Below are positions 38,541 through 48,261 of a stretch of DNA of 64,000 nt, one piece after another. Below the pieces are notes generated by a model. The model had not been told where the DNA came from, searched no databases, and was given only the letters and a program-made list of their open reading frames with translations. Position 1 is the stretch's first letter, and every line of letters begins with the position of its first letter. The stretch spans positions 1-64,000 of the forward strand of contig CAYLHB010000001.1 of the NCBI GenBank assembly GCA_964383505.1, read 5' to 3'. Source of the DNA: CAYLHB01 sp964383505. Lineage in GTDB: Bacteria > Patescibacteriota > Minisyncoccia > Phycocordibacterales > UBA12088. A program made the position numbers and the translations under genes.

Positions 38541-40514
38541 ATGCTGGAAGAGGAGAGTAGCATCGAGAGAGTGCGCAAGCGCATCTACGCGAAACAGGCA
38601 CAGAGCACCGTGCATCAGCGCAGGCCGCTCCATGAGGAGGCGTACAAGGTTGAGTCGTCGTGGGGTACTAACGAACCCGCCTCGTTGGGCGAGAGTGAGC
38701 CGAACGATGTGTCGCGTGCGTACGATCCATGGACGCTATCAAAGCCGGTGGGTATGTCTGCACGAGCAGGCAGTTCGAGCTTATTGAGAAAGTTTACCGT
38801 CATAGTTTTTTCCATAAGTACTCTCTTTTTCTTGGTCGCGGTTGGCATCGGGGGGTACGTGTACTATACGGGGCGCTCCGAGGTGCGCCCTCCAACCCTC
38901 TCGTGGAGCGGCCCTCTATCGGTAGGTGCGGGGGATGAGGTACTCTACATGCTCACGATACAGAACCCGAATATGGTACCACTCCTCGCGGCTGACCTGC
39001 GTGTGCAGTTTCCGCCGGGAGCACGCTCCCCCAACAACTTCGATGTGGCACTCACTGAGTACCGCGAGACGTTGGGTACTATTGGGCCGCGTGAGAGTAA
39101 GACGGCCACGATACGTGCGGTGCTTTTTGGTCCCGAAGAGGCGACGCAGGCGATTGGAACAACGCTTGCGTATCGGCTCACCGATTCCGAAACCACGTTT
39201 ACCTCGCACAGCAGTACCACCGTGCTCCTTTCGCGTGCACCGGTTTCGCTTTCCGTCAAAGGGGTGGAAGAGCATACCAGCGGCCAGCCACTCACTCTTA
39301 CCGTGGAGCTTGCGAGTAGTGCGAGTAAACCGGTTCGTGCAGTGGCCCTACGCGCACTGTATCCGCCCGGATTTCAGGTCACCTCTGTTCAGCCGCGCCC
39401 GGAGGAGGGCAATGAGTACTGGAAGCTTGGTGACATGCCGACAGGCACAAAAAAGACTTTCACTATCTCGGGTATACTCATTGGGAATGGAGGTGAGGAT
39501 CGTGTGTTTCGGTTCGAGGTGGGTCAAGAAGGCACAAAGGGCTCGCTTGCGGGTGTTCTCAACACTTCAACGTATACGGTAGCGCTCACGCGCCCGTTCC
39601 TCGACATTGCCCTTAATCTTGGGGAAGCGAGTGGCGAGGTGTTGGTGGTAAAGCCGAACTCGACGGTGGCAGGAAGTGTTGGATGGAAGAACAACCTTGC
39701 GTATCCCCTTTCGGACGTGGAGGTAGAAGCAACACTCAAGGGATCAATTTTGGACAGGCAATCTGTGCAGGTGAGTAATGGGTTCTACCGTTCACTCGAT
39801 GAGACGTTGGTGTGGACAAAACAGACCGACAAGAATTTGGAGCTTGTATCTCCCGGTGAGTCGGGCACGCTCAATTTTTCGTTTCAGTCGCTTGGCCTCG
39901 CACCTTCGACGGGGGCGCGAAATCCATCAATGACTTTAGAGATAAGCGTTCGGGCGAAGCGTATCGGGCAAGACAACGTGCCGGAGACGCTAGAACGGGT
40001 GAGTACCCGCACCGTGCGGCTTGAAACGGTGCTTACACTCTCTCCGCGCGCTGTCTGGAGCGTCGGTCCATTTATAAACAGTGGACCGGTTCCCCCACGC
40101 GCAGATCAAACTACCACCTACACTATTCTTTGGTCACTCACCAACAGTACCAATGAGGCGAAGGATGTCGAGCTTTCAGCCGAGCTCCCCATTTACGTGG
40201 AGTGGAGAAATGTCATCTCTCCCGAAGGGGCGGAGGTGCGGTTTGATGAGACGAGCAGAAAAGTATCGTGGCGCGTAGGTGCAGTAGCGGCCGGCGCAGG
40301 GTACGAGTCGCAGGCACCCGAAGTCGCATTTCAGATAGCGGTTACCCCGAGCGTGGCTCAACAAGGGAGTGAGATATCTCTCATCGAGTCGCAAACCCTT
40401 CGCGGAGTTGACCGCTTCACCGGAAGCGTGATAGAAACCACGTACCCGGATCTCACCAGCCGTCTTACCACTGACCCTGCGTTTGCAGGTCAGAAAGGTA
40501 CGGTTTTGCGGTAG
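38541..40514 (+). CDS. large membrane-anchored surface protein with DUF11-like repeats
   Basis: A 657-residue protein: an 80-residue charged cytoplasmic N-terminus, one transmembrane helix (FTVIVFSISTLFFLVAVGIG, about 85-107), then about 550 extracytoplasmic residues. The outside part consists of four or five beta-sandwich repeats of DUF11/NEW3-like type (LYMLTIQNPNMVPLLAADLR; LTLTVELASSASKPVRAVAL; TVAGSVGWKNNLAYPLSDVE; YTILWSLTNSTNEAKDVEL). Each describes a sentence-like pattern of a hydrophobic strand, Asn-rich turn and Asp/Glu strand. A Tyr-Tyr-Thr-Gly motif follows the membrane helix. It probably forms a cell-surface stalk. It has its own promoter between recO and glyS. Confidence 0.75.
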   Translation: MLEEESSIERVRKRIYAKQAQSTVHQRRPLHEEAYKVESSWGTNEPASLGESEPNDVSRAYDPWTLSKPVGMSARAGSSSLLRKFTVIVFSISTLFFLVAVGIGGYVYYTGRSEVRPPTLSWSGPLSVGAGDEVLYMLTIQNPNMVPLLAADLRVQFPPGARSPNNFDVALTEYRETLGTIGPRESKTATIRAVLFGPEEATQAIGTTLAYRLTDSETTFTSHSSTTVLLSRAPVSLSVKGVEEHTSGQPLTLTVELASSASKPVRAVALRALYPPGFQVTSVQPRPEEGNEYWKLGDMPTGTKKTFTISGILIGNGGEDRVFRFEVGQEGTKGSLAGVLNTSTYTVALTRPFLDIALNLGEASGEVLVVKPNSTVAGSVGWKNNLAYPLSDVEVEATLKGSILDRQSVQVSNGFYRSLDETLVWTKQTDKNLELVSPGESGTLNFSFQSLGLAPSTGARNPSMTLEISVRAKRIGQDNVPETLERVSTRTVRLETVLTLSPRAVWSVGPFINSGPVPPRADQTTTYTILWSLTNSTNEAKDVELSAELPIYVEWRNVISPEGAEVRFDETSRKVSWRVGAVAAGAGYESQAPEVAFQIAVTPSVAQQGSEISLIESQTLRGVDRFTGSVIETTYPDLTSRLTTDPAFAGQKGTVLR

Positions 40515-40517
40515 GCC

Positions 40518-41879
40518 ATGGTAGCACACACGAAACTTGAAGATATCGTCGCACTCTGCAAACGCAGAGGGTTTGTGTACCAGGGGTCCGAAGTATATGG
40601 CGGCCTTGCTGGTACATGGGACTATGGTCCGCTCGGCGTTGCGCTCAAGAACAACATTAAACAACTTTGGTGGCGCATGTTCGTGGACGAGAGAGACGAC
40701 GTGTATGGTATCGATGCGTCCATCCTTCTCAATGCAAAGGTGGTGAAGGCGAGCGGGCACGTCGATACCTTCACCGACCCATTGGTTGAGGATGTGGTGA
40801 CCAAGCGGAGGTACCGCGCCGACCTCCTTTTGGAGGATGCGGGAGAAAATCCTGCGGGCCTTTCGCTCGAAGCGCTCAACCGAGCAATTAAAGAGAAAAA
40901 GCTCGTGAGTCCTGATGGTAATGCACTGGGCGACGTGCGCACGTTCAACCTCATGTGCAAGACGTATGTGGGAGCGACAGAGGATGAGTCCGCACTCGCA
41001 TACTTTAGGCCGGAGACCGCCCAGGGTATATTCATCAATTTTAAAAACGTGGTTGATTCCATGCACCCGAAAATACCTTTTGGTATCGCGCAAATAGGGA
41101 AGGCGTATAGGAACGAGATAGCTCCAAGAGATTTTATATTCAGAATACGAGAACTAGAGCAAATGGAAATTGAGTACTTCGTCCACCCGAACGGGTGGGA
41201 AGAGCATTTTGAAATGTGGCGCGGATTAGTGCACGAGTGGTGTACTCGCATGGGCTTTCAAAGCGGGGCGGTGCATGAGCTCGAGGTTGCGGACCAGGAC
41301 AGGGCGTTCTACAGCAAGCGCACTATTGATTTTGAGTACGAGTTCCCGTTTGGTCGCAAGGAGCTGTTGGGACTCGCGTATCGGACCGACTATGACCTCA
41401 GAGGACACGGGAGCGCAAGCGGTGTCGATTTCTCGTACCTTGATGAGAAAACGGGCGAGAGGTTTGTTCCCCATGTGATTGAGCCGTCGTTCGGTGTCGA
41501 GCGAGCGTTCCTCGCAGTGCTGACGAGCGCGTATGCGGTTGATGTACTCGGAGGCGAGTCACGGACGGTACTACGGTTACCTTACGAGCTTGCTCCAGTA
41601 AAGGTGGCGGTATTTCCGCTCCTCAAAAACAAACCAGAACTCGTCGCGAAAGCGCGAGCGGTTGCATCGAGTGTAAAGCGAGTAATCCCCCACACATCGT
41701 TTGACGACAACGGTAACATCGGAAAACGGTACCGCCGCCAAGACGAAATCGGCACCCCCTACTGCGTGACGATAGACTTTGAGACGCTCGAGAACGACAC
41801 GGTCACCCTACGAGACCGTGATTCCGGTGCCCAGCGCCGAGTGCCCATCGCGAACCTGGTGTCGGAACTGATAGCGTAA
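40518..41879 (+). CDS. glyS: glycyl-tRNA synthetase, homodimeric type
   Basis: A class II synthetase of the alpha-2 (eukaryotic/archaeal and Gram-positive) type, 453 residues. The family start DIVALCKRRGFVYQGSEVYG, then GLAGTWDYGPLGVALKNNI is present. Motif 2 is FRIRELEQMEIEYFV, motif 3 is EPSFGVERAFLAVL, and the C-terminal anticodon domain contains KVAVFPLLKN. It lies three bases after the preceding surface-protein gene, so the two are probably cotranscribed. No bacterial glyQ/glyS pair is present. Confidence 0.96.
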   Translation: MVAHTKLEDIVALCKRRGFVYQGSEVYGGLAGTWDYGPLGVALKNNIKQLWWRMFVDERDDVYGIDASILLNAKVVKASGHVDTFTDPLVEDVVTKRRYRADLLLEDAGENPAGLSLEALNRAIKEKKLVSPDGNALGDVRTFNLMCKTYVGATEDESALAYFRPETAQGIFINFKNVVDSMHPKIPFGIAQIGKAYRNEIAPRDFIFRIRELEQMEIEYFVHPNGWEEHFEMWRGLVHEWCTRMGFQSGAVHELEVADQDRAFYSKRTIDFEYEFPFGRKELLGLAYRTDYDLRGHGSASGVDFSYLDEKTGERFVPHVIEPSFGVERAFLAVLTSAYAVDVLGGESRTVLRLPYELAPVKVAVFPLLKNKPELVAKARAVASSVKRVIPHTSFDDNGNIGKRYRRQDEIGTPYCVTIDFETLENDTVTLRDRDSGAQRRVPIANLVSELIA

Positions 41880-41912
41880 ACAGCTCGCTTTGCAGAATAG
41901 GTCGTGCGCGAG

Positions 41913-41918
41913 TAGAAT
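41913..41918 (+). promoter_or_regulatory. -10 hexamer of a predicted leaderless mRNA
   Basis: TAGAAT, six bases before the ATG at 41925. Confidence 0.5.
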
Positions 41919-41924
41919 GCGCTC

Positions 41925-42992
41925 ATGGACCGGCGAGACATCACCATTTCCATTACACCGAGCAGTGTGGGGCTTGTACTCCTCCTCCTTACCGGCGCGT
42001 ACGTCGCGTACCTCCTGCGCGATCTCATCCTTATCGTGTTTACCGCTATTGTGCTCGCCTCGGCAATTGAGCCGTTGGCGCAAAAGCTCGTGAAGTGGGG
42101 TTTGGGGAGAATTCTTGCGGTGGTGCTCATTTACCTCGCATCGGTGGCTCTCTTGAGCGTGTTGTTCTACTTTTTCATGCCGCCGCTTTTACGAGAGGCG
42201 AATGCATTCCTCACAATGGCTCCCAAGTACCTTGAGACATTTGGTCTCAATACGGTTTCCGTGGGTACATCTGCTCAGTCGTTGCCGATCTATGCACAGG
42301 ACATTCTCAAGCTTCAAGGGCTCCTCTCCGCTTCGTCGGCCGGTCTCCTTGCGGTTGCGGGCACCATTTTCGGCGGGCTCATATCTTTCTCACTCATCGT
42401 TGTGCTCTCGTTCTACTTCGCGGTACAAGATCAAGGCATCGATGACTTTTTGCGCCTTGTGAGCCCCGTGCGCCACCAAGCGTACATCCTTAACTTGTGG
42501 CGCCGTAGTCAACGGAAAATGGGGCGGTGGTTTCAAGGCCAGCTCATCCTCTCACTCATTGTGGGTGTGCTCATCTATGTGGGTCTCCTTGTGCTGAGCA
42601 TTTGGTCTGATGTACGGTACCCATTTCTTCTTGCGGTGGTCGCCGCACTGTTTGAGCTCATTCCCGTGTTTGGCTCTATTCTCGCCGCGATACCTGCGGT
42701 CGCGCTCTCATTTTTCTCGGGCGGTGTGCCGCTCGCGCTTTGGGTCATTGCACTCTACTTTTTCGTGAACCAAGTGCAGGGGAATGTCATCTATCCGATG
42801 GTAGTTCAAAAAGTATTGGGGGTCCCCCCGCTCGTGGTCATCTTGGCAATCGTTGTGGGTGCACAGCTCGCGGGATTTTTCGGCATCCTTGTTGCGGTGC
42901 CTGTCGCGGCGGCATTTCAAGAGTACGTGACCGATATCATGAAGCGAAAGGAGCGTGCACTGCTTGAGTCGCGCGCGAGCGACCACGTATGA
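41925..42992 (+). CDS. AI-2E family transporter (PerM-like permease)
   Basis: A 355-residue membrane protein with about eight helices. The family layout is clear: two N-terminal helices (GLVLLLLTGAYVAYLLRDLI, then LIVFTAIVLASAIEPLAQKL), a soluble helical region between them and the core (LLREANAFLTMAPKYLETFG), a central GQLILSLIVGVLIYVGLLVL helix, and the signature PVFGSILAAIPAVALSF, then NQVQGNVIYPMVVQKVLGVPP, followed by the last helices. Members export small molecules or act as ion antiporters; the substrate here is unknown. Its TGA overlaps the metG ATG (ATGA), which couples the two genes. Confidence 0.92.
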   Translation: MDRRDITISITPSSVGLVLLLLTGAYVAYLLRDLILIVFTAIVLASAIEPLAQKLVKWGLGRILAVVLIYLASVALLSVLFYFFMPPLLREANAFLTMAPKYLETFGLNTVSVGTSAQSLPIYAQDILKLQGLLSASSAGLLAVAGTIFGGLISFSLIVVLSFYFAVQDQGIDDFLRLVSPVRHQAYILNLWRRSQRKMGRWFQGQLILSLIVGVLIYVGLLVLSIWSDVRYPFLLAVVAALFELIPVFGSILAAIPAVALSFFSGGVPLALWVIALYFFVNQVQGNVIYPMVVQKVLGVPPLVVILAIVVGAQLAGFFGILVAVPVAAAFQEYVTDIMKRKERALLESRASDHV

Positions 42993-44458
42993 GTAGGCGC
43001 GTGTTCGTCACTGCGGCGATTCCCTATGTGAATGCCGCTCCCCACATAGGTCACGCGGAAGAGTACGTCTACGCGGATGTGCTCGCGCGGTACCACCGTC
43101 TTCTAGGCCACGACACGTTTTTCCTCTGCGGTACGGATGATAATGCGTTTAAAAACGTGCAAAAGGCAGAGGAGGCAGGAGAGCATGTTGTCGATTACGT
43201 GGCGCGACACACCGAGCGCTTTATGTCGCTCCTGCGTGAGCTCTCAATAAGTAACGACGATTTCATTCGCACCTCAGTCGATGGGCGGCACCGACAAGGC
43301 GCCGCGAAGCTTTGGCGGTCGTGCAGGCCCGATGATATTTTCAAAAAGAGGTACACCGGTCTCTACTGTGTCGGGTGCGAAGAATTTAAGTTTGAGAAAG
43401 ATTTGGTGGACGGCTGCTGTCCAGAGCACCCTCGCGCACGTCTCGAACGTATTGATGAGGAAAACTACTTTTTTCGGTTGAGTATATATGGTGCGCGACT
43501 TACCGATATGCTTACCACAGGGGAGCTCAAGGTGGTTCCTGAGAGCAGAAAGAACGAGCTCCTCGCATTCCTTGCGACCGGCCTTGATGATTTAAGTATC
43601 TCTCGCAACAAAGAGCGGATGCGCGGGTGGGGCATCGAGGTGCCCGACGACCCCTCACAGGTGATGTACGTGTGGCTCGACGCGCTCTCTAACTACATCA
43701 CTGCACTTGGCTATGCAGATGGGGCACAAACCTACCTACGGTTTTGGAAAGAGGCCGATGACATCATCCATGTGATAGGGAAGGGCATCACGCGCTTCCA
43801 CGCCCTCTACTGGCCGGCATTTCTCCTTTCTGCGGGCGAGCGCCTCCCCACAAGCATTTTCGCCCACGCGTACCTTACGGTGGACGGCGCGAAGATGAGC
43901 AAATCGCTCGGGAACGTGATAGATCCCTTCGAGCTTATTCAAACCTATGGTGCGGAAGCGGTGCGCTACTTCTTCGCTCGCGAGGTTTCGCCCTTCGAGG
44001 ATTCCGATGTGACCCACACGCGCTTTCACGAAGCGTACAACGCAAACCTCGCAAATGGCCTCGGCAATTTCACCGCACGCGTGATGAAGCTCGCGACAAC
44101 GCATCTCACCGAGCCGATGCAGCTTCGCGACGAGGACAAGGCGTTCGACTCGAGGGTGGGTGAGGCGATTGAGCAGTTCGCCTTCAACCGTGCGATGGAC
44201 ATCATTTTTGAGTACATCGGTGAGGGCGATGCGTACATGCAGGAGCACCAGCCGTACCGAACAATCAAATCACCCGAGACTCACAGTAAGGCCATATTGG
44301 ATATCGAGTTCCTTACTCGACGTCTCTTTAAGATTGCTACACAGCTTACCCCCTTCATGCCTGCGACCGCTGAATTGATACGAAATGCAGTTTCTTTGCA
44401 CCACATGCCACCCGCACTATTTCTTCGAAAAGAACTACCACCTACCTCGTTTCAATAA
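42989..44458 (+). CDS. metG: methionyl-tRNA synthetase
   Basis: A class Ia synthetase that charges both initiator and elongator tRNA-Met. The HIGH region is PYVNAAPHIGHAEEYVYADV, and the KMSKS loop is DGAKMSKSLGNVIDP. FLCGTDDNAFKNVQ, then the knuckle region with CVGCEEFKFEKDLVDGCCPEH, which has Cys in zinc-ligand positions, lie between them. The C-terminal anticodon helices end at 489 residues, without the C-terminal tRNA-binding EMAP domain seen in longer forms. The stop lies inside the convergent surface-protein gene's 3' end (17 bases of overlap). Confidence 0.96.
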   Translation: MSRRVFVTAAIPYVNAAPHIGHAEEYVYADVLARYHRLLGHDTFFLCGTDDNAFKNVQKAEEAGEHVVDYVARHTERFMSLLRELSISNDDFIRTSVDGRHRQGAAKLWRSCRPDDIFKKRYTGLYCVGCEEFKFEKDLVDGCCPEHPRARLERIDEENYFFRLSIYGARLTDMLTTGELKVVPESRKNELLAFLATGLDDLSISRNKERMRGWGIEVPDDPSQVMYVWLDALSNYITALGYADGAQTYLRFWKEADDIIHVIGKGITRFHALYWPAFLLSAGERLPTSIFAHAYLTVDGAKMSKSLGNVIDPFELIQTYGAEAVRYFFAREVSPFEDSDVTHTRFHEAYNANLANGLGNFTARVMKLATTHLTEPMQLRDEDKAFDSRVGEAIEQFAFNRAMDIIFEYIGEGDAYMQEHQPYRTIKSPETHSKAILDIEFLTRRLFKIATQLTPFMPATAELIRNAVSLHHMPPALFLRKELPPTSFQ

Positions 44459-47447
44459 ACCTGGAAACGAGCACAAACACCGATGCTGTTTCTTGTATGG
44501 GCAAGCCGGCCGTGTTGGTGCAGGCAATATTAAATGTGGTCACTTTATCAATTCCTAGCGTAGTAACTCGCCCCACAACTCTATGTTGAGGATTCGCGTT
44601 TAAGGGGTAACTCGAACCATCAGAACCTTTGATCACACATGACCCCACATTTTCAGCATAAAACTCCAACTGTACCCTTGCTCCAACGTTGACGATTTGT
44701 TGACTTGACCTGATAAGTATAGAGTGTTCACCCTCCTCCTTATCACTGTCCACAGATGTACAATCGGTATCAGCAGTCGCGCCTGGAGGTGCTATGAAAT
44801 CCACACCACCGTCTGTGTCATTATCGCTCAAATCATTACACTGCGGATGTACCGTTATTGTTCCCAACGAGCTGCAGTTGTTATTTTCGTCGAGTTCCCA
44901 AACCTGACCCTCGTAAACGCTTATGTCTTGATCTGCACATACATCGAGCTCGTAGGTTCCTACTTGAGCGACCCATCCATCAAACTCTGCATCGAAAGAG
45001 CTTCCTGCTGACAAACTAGGAACATTCAGTGCGCTGAGCCATGTACCGGTGGTACGATCTCTCAACACGCTCAAAAAGTTTCCTGCATCCATGGTGGAGG
45101 CGCATGTGGGAGCACAGTGAACTCCGTTACGAAAATCACTGTTGTACAGCGTAGCTCGTATAGTAGTTCGTAGCCCCGAAGTAGTGGTACCGATAATTTG
45201 TGAGGTATCAACAACCAGATCAGGTAACCGAATAGGATCAATAGTATCTTGCCCAATCTCTATGAGATCAAGAGGTCGTGTAAAATACTCGGCTGTTTGC
45301 ATTTGCCTCGTATTGTTTTCCAAATGGTAGTCGGGGCTCGTTGAAGCGGTAAGAATGCGTATACCCGTGTTGTCTACAATTATGGTCCCAACCAACTCAA
45401 CCGCACTGCCTGGTTCTAGTGGTGGGACATTGATGGAAGCGAAGTGACGCATCTGTCCAGATCCGTAGTATCTATCCTCGTACATGTCAAGTGTGGCAGG
45501 TGTGCTCGTGGCACCATTGGTACCAGGAAGTACCTCATTGCGTACACGAGCATGTAGTGTAATCGAATCTCCAACGTATCGACTCGACGAGGAGTAGGTT
45601 GCCCAAAGACTTTCTATTGAGAGATCAATAGGCGGATTTGTGGTATCAATGGGGGGACGAATGGTCACGGATGGGGGACTGACAGAGAATTGATAGCAGT
45701 TGTTGTCTTCCCCATCTTCCTTTACGTTTCCTTGGTTCCCTGGGACCCAAAACTCAGTAGGCGCGTCAATACATACTTCACGAATCGAGTGTGTTGAATT
45801 GATTGGAGGATTATTCCATGTCCCAACGAGCTTTCGGTACCCACCTGATACAGGTGCCCAGGTGGTGATGGGTGAGGGTGTTTTTCCTTCTTGTACAACA
45901 TCAAATATCACTACATCATTGGAAGCGTCGTCGTCATCATACACATCTATAGTTGTCCGTACACTAAATGGTCCGATCGCGGTTCCTTGACCGACATTTT
46001 TAAAGCCCGCCATGATGTAGAGCGGTTTTCCAGCTTCCCACGAGGTACAAGTAAAAAGTGGGTCTGTATCGCAATCAAACCATGGGTAGTTGTGTTGCCA
46101 GTAATTATAGGTGAAACCATCAAATCCAGGATTTCCGTTTGAAGCGAAATCGGGAAGATTGATAGTATCCTTTACGACGAAAGGGGTACTGGGAGGGGAA
46201 ACCGCTTTTGTGATTCCCGCTCCATTCTTTGCCACCAGTACAATCGACACGTTTGAGTTTACTGGAAACGTGCCAATAGAGTACGATGGTTCGAGCCAGT
46301 ACCATCGTGCAGTACCATCAGGGTTTTGTTTTGTAGCACTCTGTATTCTCACCCCATTAACAAAAAGCTCAAGACTGGTGACGCCTGACATATCTTCTCC
46401 CGCATTCGCTCGAACAAACACTTCTTGCGTATAGTCAGGTTCTGTGGGCCAGTAGGTGATAACAGGATCAGGGGCGGTGCTGTCTAAGCTAAATGTGCCC
46501 CACCCGACCCACCCAGACTTAGGGTTAGGGCTTCGTGAAAGTTCTCCCCATCCGTTTAACCCAACGTATACCCCCCATCGATACATACCGTTCGGAAGAT
46601 GAAGATTGTTTAAGGAGTATAGACCAGGACCTCCTGCGATAGGAACCACAGACTCAAACGTTTCATAGGTCATGGTGTTTTGTGCGATGACTTTTAGCTC
46701 ACTAACCCCGGTTGCATTATGAAAGGGGAGCATAGGAAGATCATTTAACCGCACCAAAAAAGTTGGGTTTGTCGAAGAAGCCCATCCGGAAATAGGACGA
46801 ACCAGTTCAATATCTGGTCTTTGGCTTGCCTGTTTTAGGTGAATATGTCCCTTCACGATTCGTCCGTGTGCAGATTTGCTATCATCACTTTTAGTCCATG
46901 CGATACTGCTAGAAAAATTATGGTAGTGACCATTACCATTAATACTTACTCCTAGTATATGTTTTTCAACATCAAAACAGAGTTCAGGAGAAACGATATC
47001 GGTCTCTGTTACATTAGAAATCGGCGTACCTGTTATCTTATCGCGAGTTGCAAGTGCAACAGTCACTGGTTGGGAAACTGGTGTTTCTGAATCGTACTCA
47101 AGTAGATCGAAAATATACAATGTTTCGCCTGCTAAGCATTTGGTGCGGTCATGAAATCCAAGGTTTTGTGCCCCAATATCAATCCAGCCCGACGATGAAT
47201 TTGGAGTGCTGTTCGCAAAAGCATTGCTATCCTCTGATTGATACACCACTAAGGTAACAACTAGGCACAGTACGACCCCACTACACACCAAGTAACATGC
47301 TTTTGGGCTTTGTTTAAGCTGAAGAACGCACGTACTTGCACCGGTACGGATTCCGCAAAGAAAGCGATACATGTGCGGTGCGTGTACTCGTACCGCGTAC
47401 ACGCTGTGCCGTAACCGCTTCACTACTATACGTGATAGAGATGACAT
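44442..47447 (-). CDS. giant membrane-anchored surface protein with CARDB-like repeats
   Basis: A 1001-residue protein. A basic 50-residue N-terminus precedes one hydrophobic helix (ACYLVCSGVVLCLVVTLVVY, about 49-68). The remainder is extracytoplasmic, with repeated beta-sandwich domains of CARDB or Ig-like kind: WASSTNPTFLVRLNDLPMLP, a central region with DTINLPDFASNGNP and YIMAGFKNVGQGTAIGPFSV (typical CARDB), a further ITLHARVRNEVLPG, RLPDLVVDTSQI, and a C-terminal Big-like IVNVGARVQLEFYAENVGSC. Acidic Asp-rich turns (YDDDDASND) suggest Ca2+ binding. The DNA is noticeably less GC-rich than its neighbours. Probably an adhesin or surface layer component. Confidence 0.78.
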   Translation of the reverse strand: MSSLSRIVVKRLRHSVYAVRVHAPHMYRFLCGIRTGASTCVLQLKQSPKACYLVCSGVVLCLVVTLVVYQSEDSNAFANSTPNSSSGWIDIGAQNLGFHDRTKCLAGETLYIFDLLEYDSETPVSQPVTVALATRDKITGTPISNVTETDIVSPELCFDVEKHILGVSINGNGHYHNFSSSIAWTKSDDSKSAHGRIVKGHIHLKQASQRPDIELVRPISGWASSTNPTFLVRLNDLPMLPFHNATGVSELKVIAQNTMTYETFESVVPIAGGPGLYSLNNLHLPNGMYRWGVYVGLNGWGELSRSPNPKSGWVGWGTFSLDSTAPDPVITYWPTEPDYTQEVFVRANAGEDMSGVTSLELFVNGVRIQSATKQNPDGTARWYWLEPSYSIGTFPVNSNVSIVLVAKNGAGITKAVSPPSTPFVVKDTINLPDFASNGNPGFDGFTYNYWQHNYPWFDCDTDPLFTCTSWEAGKPLYIMAGFKNVGQGTAIGPFSVRTTIDVYDDDDASNDVVIFDVVQEGKTPSPITTWAPVSGGYRKLVGTWNNPPINSTHSIREVCIDAPTEFWVPGNQGNVKEDGEDNNCYQFSVSPPSVTIRPPIDTTNPPIDLSIESLWATYSSSSRYVGDSITLHARVRNEVLPGTNGATSTPATLDMYEDRYYGSGQMRHFASINVPPLEPGSAVELVGTIIVDNTGIRILTASTSPDYHLENNTRQMQTAEYFTRPLDLIEIGQDTIDPIRLPDLVVDTSQIIGTTTSGLRTTIRATLYNSDFRNGVHCAPTCASTMDAGNFLSVLRDRTTGTWLSALNVPSLSAGSSFDAEFDGWVAQVGTYELDVCADQDISVYEGQVWELDENNNCSSLGTITVHPQCNDLSDNDTDGGVDFIAPPGATADTDCTSVDSDKEEGEHSILIRSSQQIVNVGARVQLEFYAENVGSCVIKGSDGSSYPLNANPQHRVVGRVTTLGIDKVTTFNIACTNTAGLPIQETASVFVLVSRFIETR

Positions 47448-47477
47448 GGTGATTGGAGGGTGCGGTGCAATGTATGA

Positions 47478-48176
47478 CTAGTAGGTTGGTACATCAAGTA
47501 GCGTTTTGGTTTGAGTCCTGCTTTGTAGTTCAACGGTATCAAGGATTGGAGTAAGGGTTGAAGGCGTGGGAAAAACATTTGTTGCCGTAGTCAGAACGCG
47601 TATTGGAGTGTGGGGAGGCAAGTCGCCATTCCACGTGAAGCGTGCCCCGTCATGGTACCATGGGGTTTCGTCAGAGACATAAAACTCAAATGTTTTTCCG
47701 GTTTTTGCTTCATAGACCTTAAGCACTTCTCTCTGTTCGTCATATACGAGCAGGTATCCACTAAGTTCGTAGTGCATGGGAAAGTGGCCTGTGTCCTCGG
47801 GCTGTGTCTTGTTCAGTTCATCAACACTGTATCCGAGTGTTGTAAGAAACAATGTGCGCGGGTCGAGTGGAGTCTGCTGGACAATGGGAATTGATGGGTC
47901 AAGATACACTGTTTCGCGCTCTAGAATGATGATACGTCGCACGTTGAGTAAAAACAACATGCCCAACAAAATTGTTCCGAGTAGTAGAATAAGAAAGAGG
48001 CTCTTCAAATGTGCGTCCAACCATCTTCCGAGTGGCCCGTATACTAGAGAGCCAACGAAACGTTGATTTCGGAAACGTTTAGCAAAATCACTCTGATCAA
48101 ACGTTTCGAGGTAGTGGGCTACAAAGCTATGCCGTGGTTTCGGTACAAGTTCGGGATGCATGTTCGGAGTATCCAT
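47478..48176 (-). CDS. single-pass membrane protein, unknown function
   Basis: A 232-residue protein. A polar N-terminus of about 50 residues (HPELVPKPRHSFVAHYLETF and onward) is followed by a strong hydrophobic helix (SLFLILLLGTILLGMLFLL, about 53-71) and a beta-rich outer part containing TLGYSVDELNKTQ, YLLVYDEQREVLKVYEAKT and WYHDGARFTWNGD. I recognise no family. It lies 30 bases upstream of the giant surface-protein gene on the same strand and shares its lower GC content, so they may have arrived together. A codon at 48215 lies farther upstream, but the ATG at 48176 removes a shadowy leader. Confidence 0.65.
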   Translation of the reverse strand: MDTPNMHPELVPKPRHSFVAHYLETFDQSDFAKRFRNQRFVGSLVYGPLGRWLDAHLKSLFLILLLGTILLGMLFLLNVRRIIILERETVYLDPSIPIVQQTPLDPRTLFLTTLGYSVDELNKTQPEDTGHFPMHYELSGYLLVYDEQREVLKVYEAKTGKTFEFYVSDETPWYHDGARFTWNGDLPPHTPIRVLTTATNVFPTPSTLTPILDTVELQSRTQTKTLLDVPTY

Positions 48177-48261
48177 ACTGTGATGTAAGAAAAACAAAAG
48201 TATATTCGATGCCATTCACAATCTGTATGCCTGAGTGCTACCCATGATAGTACATGGTAGT

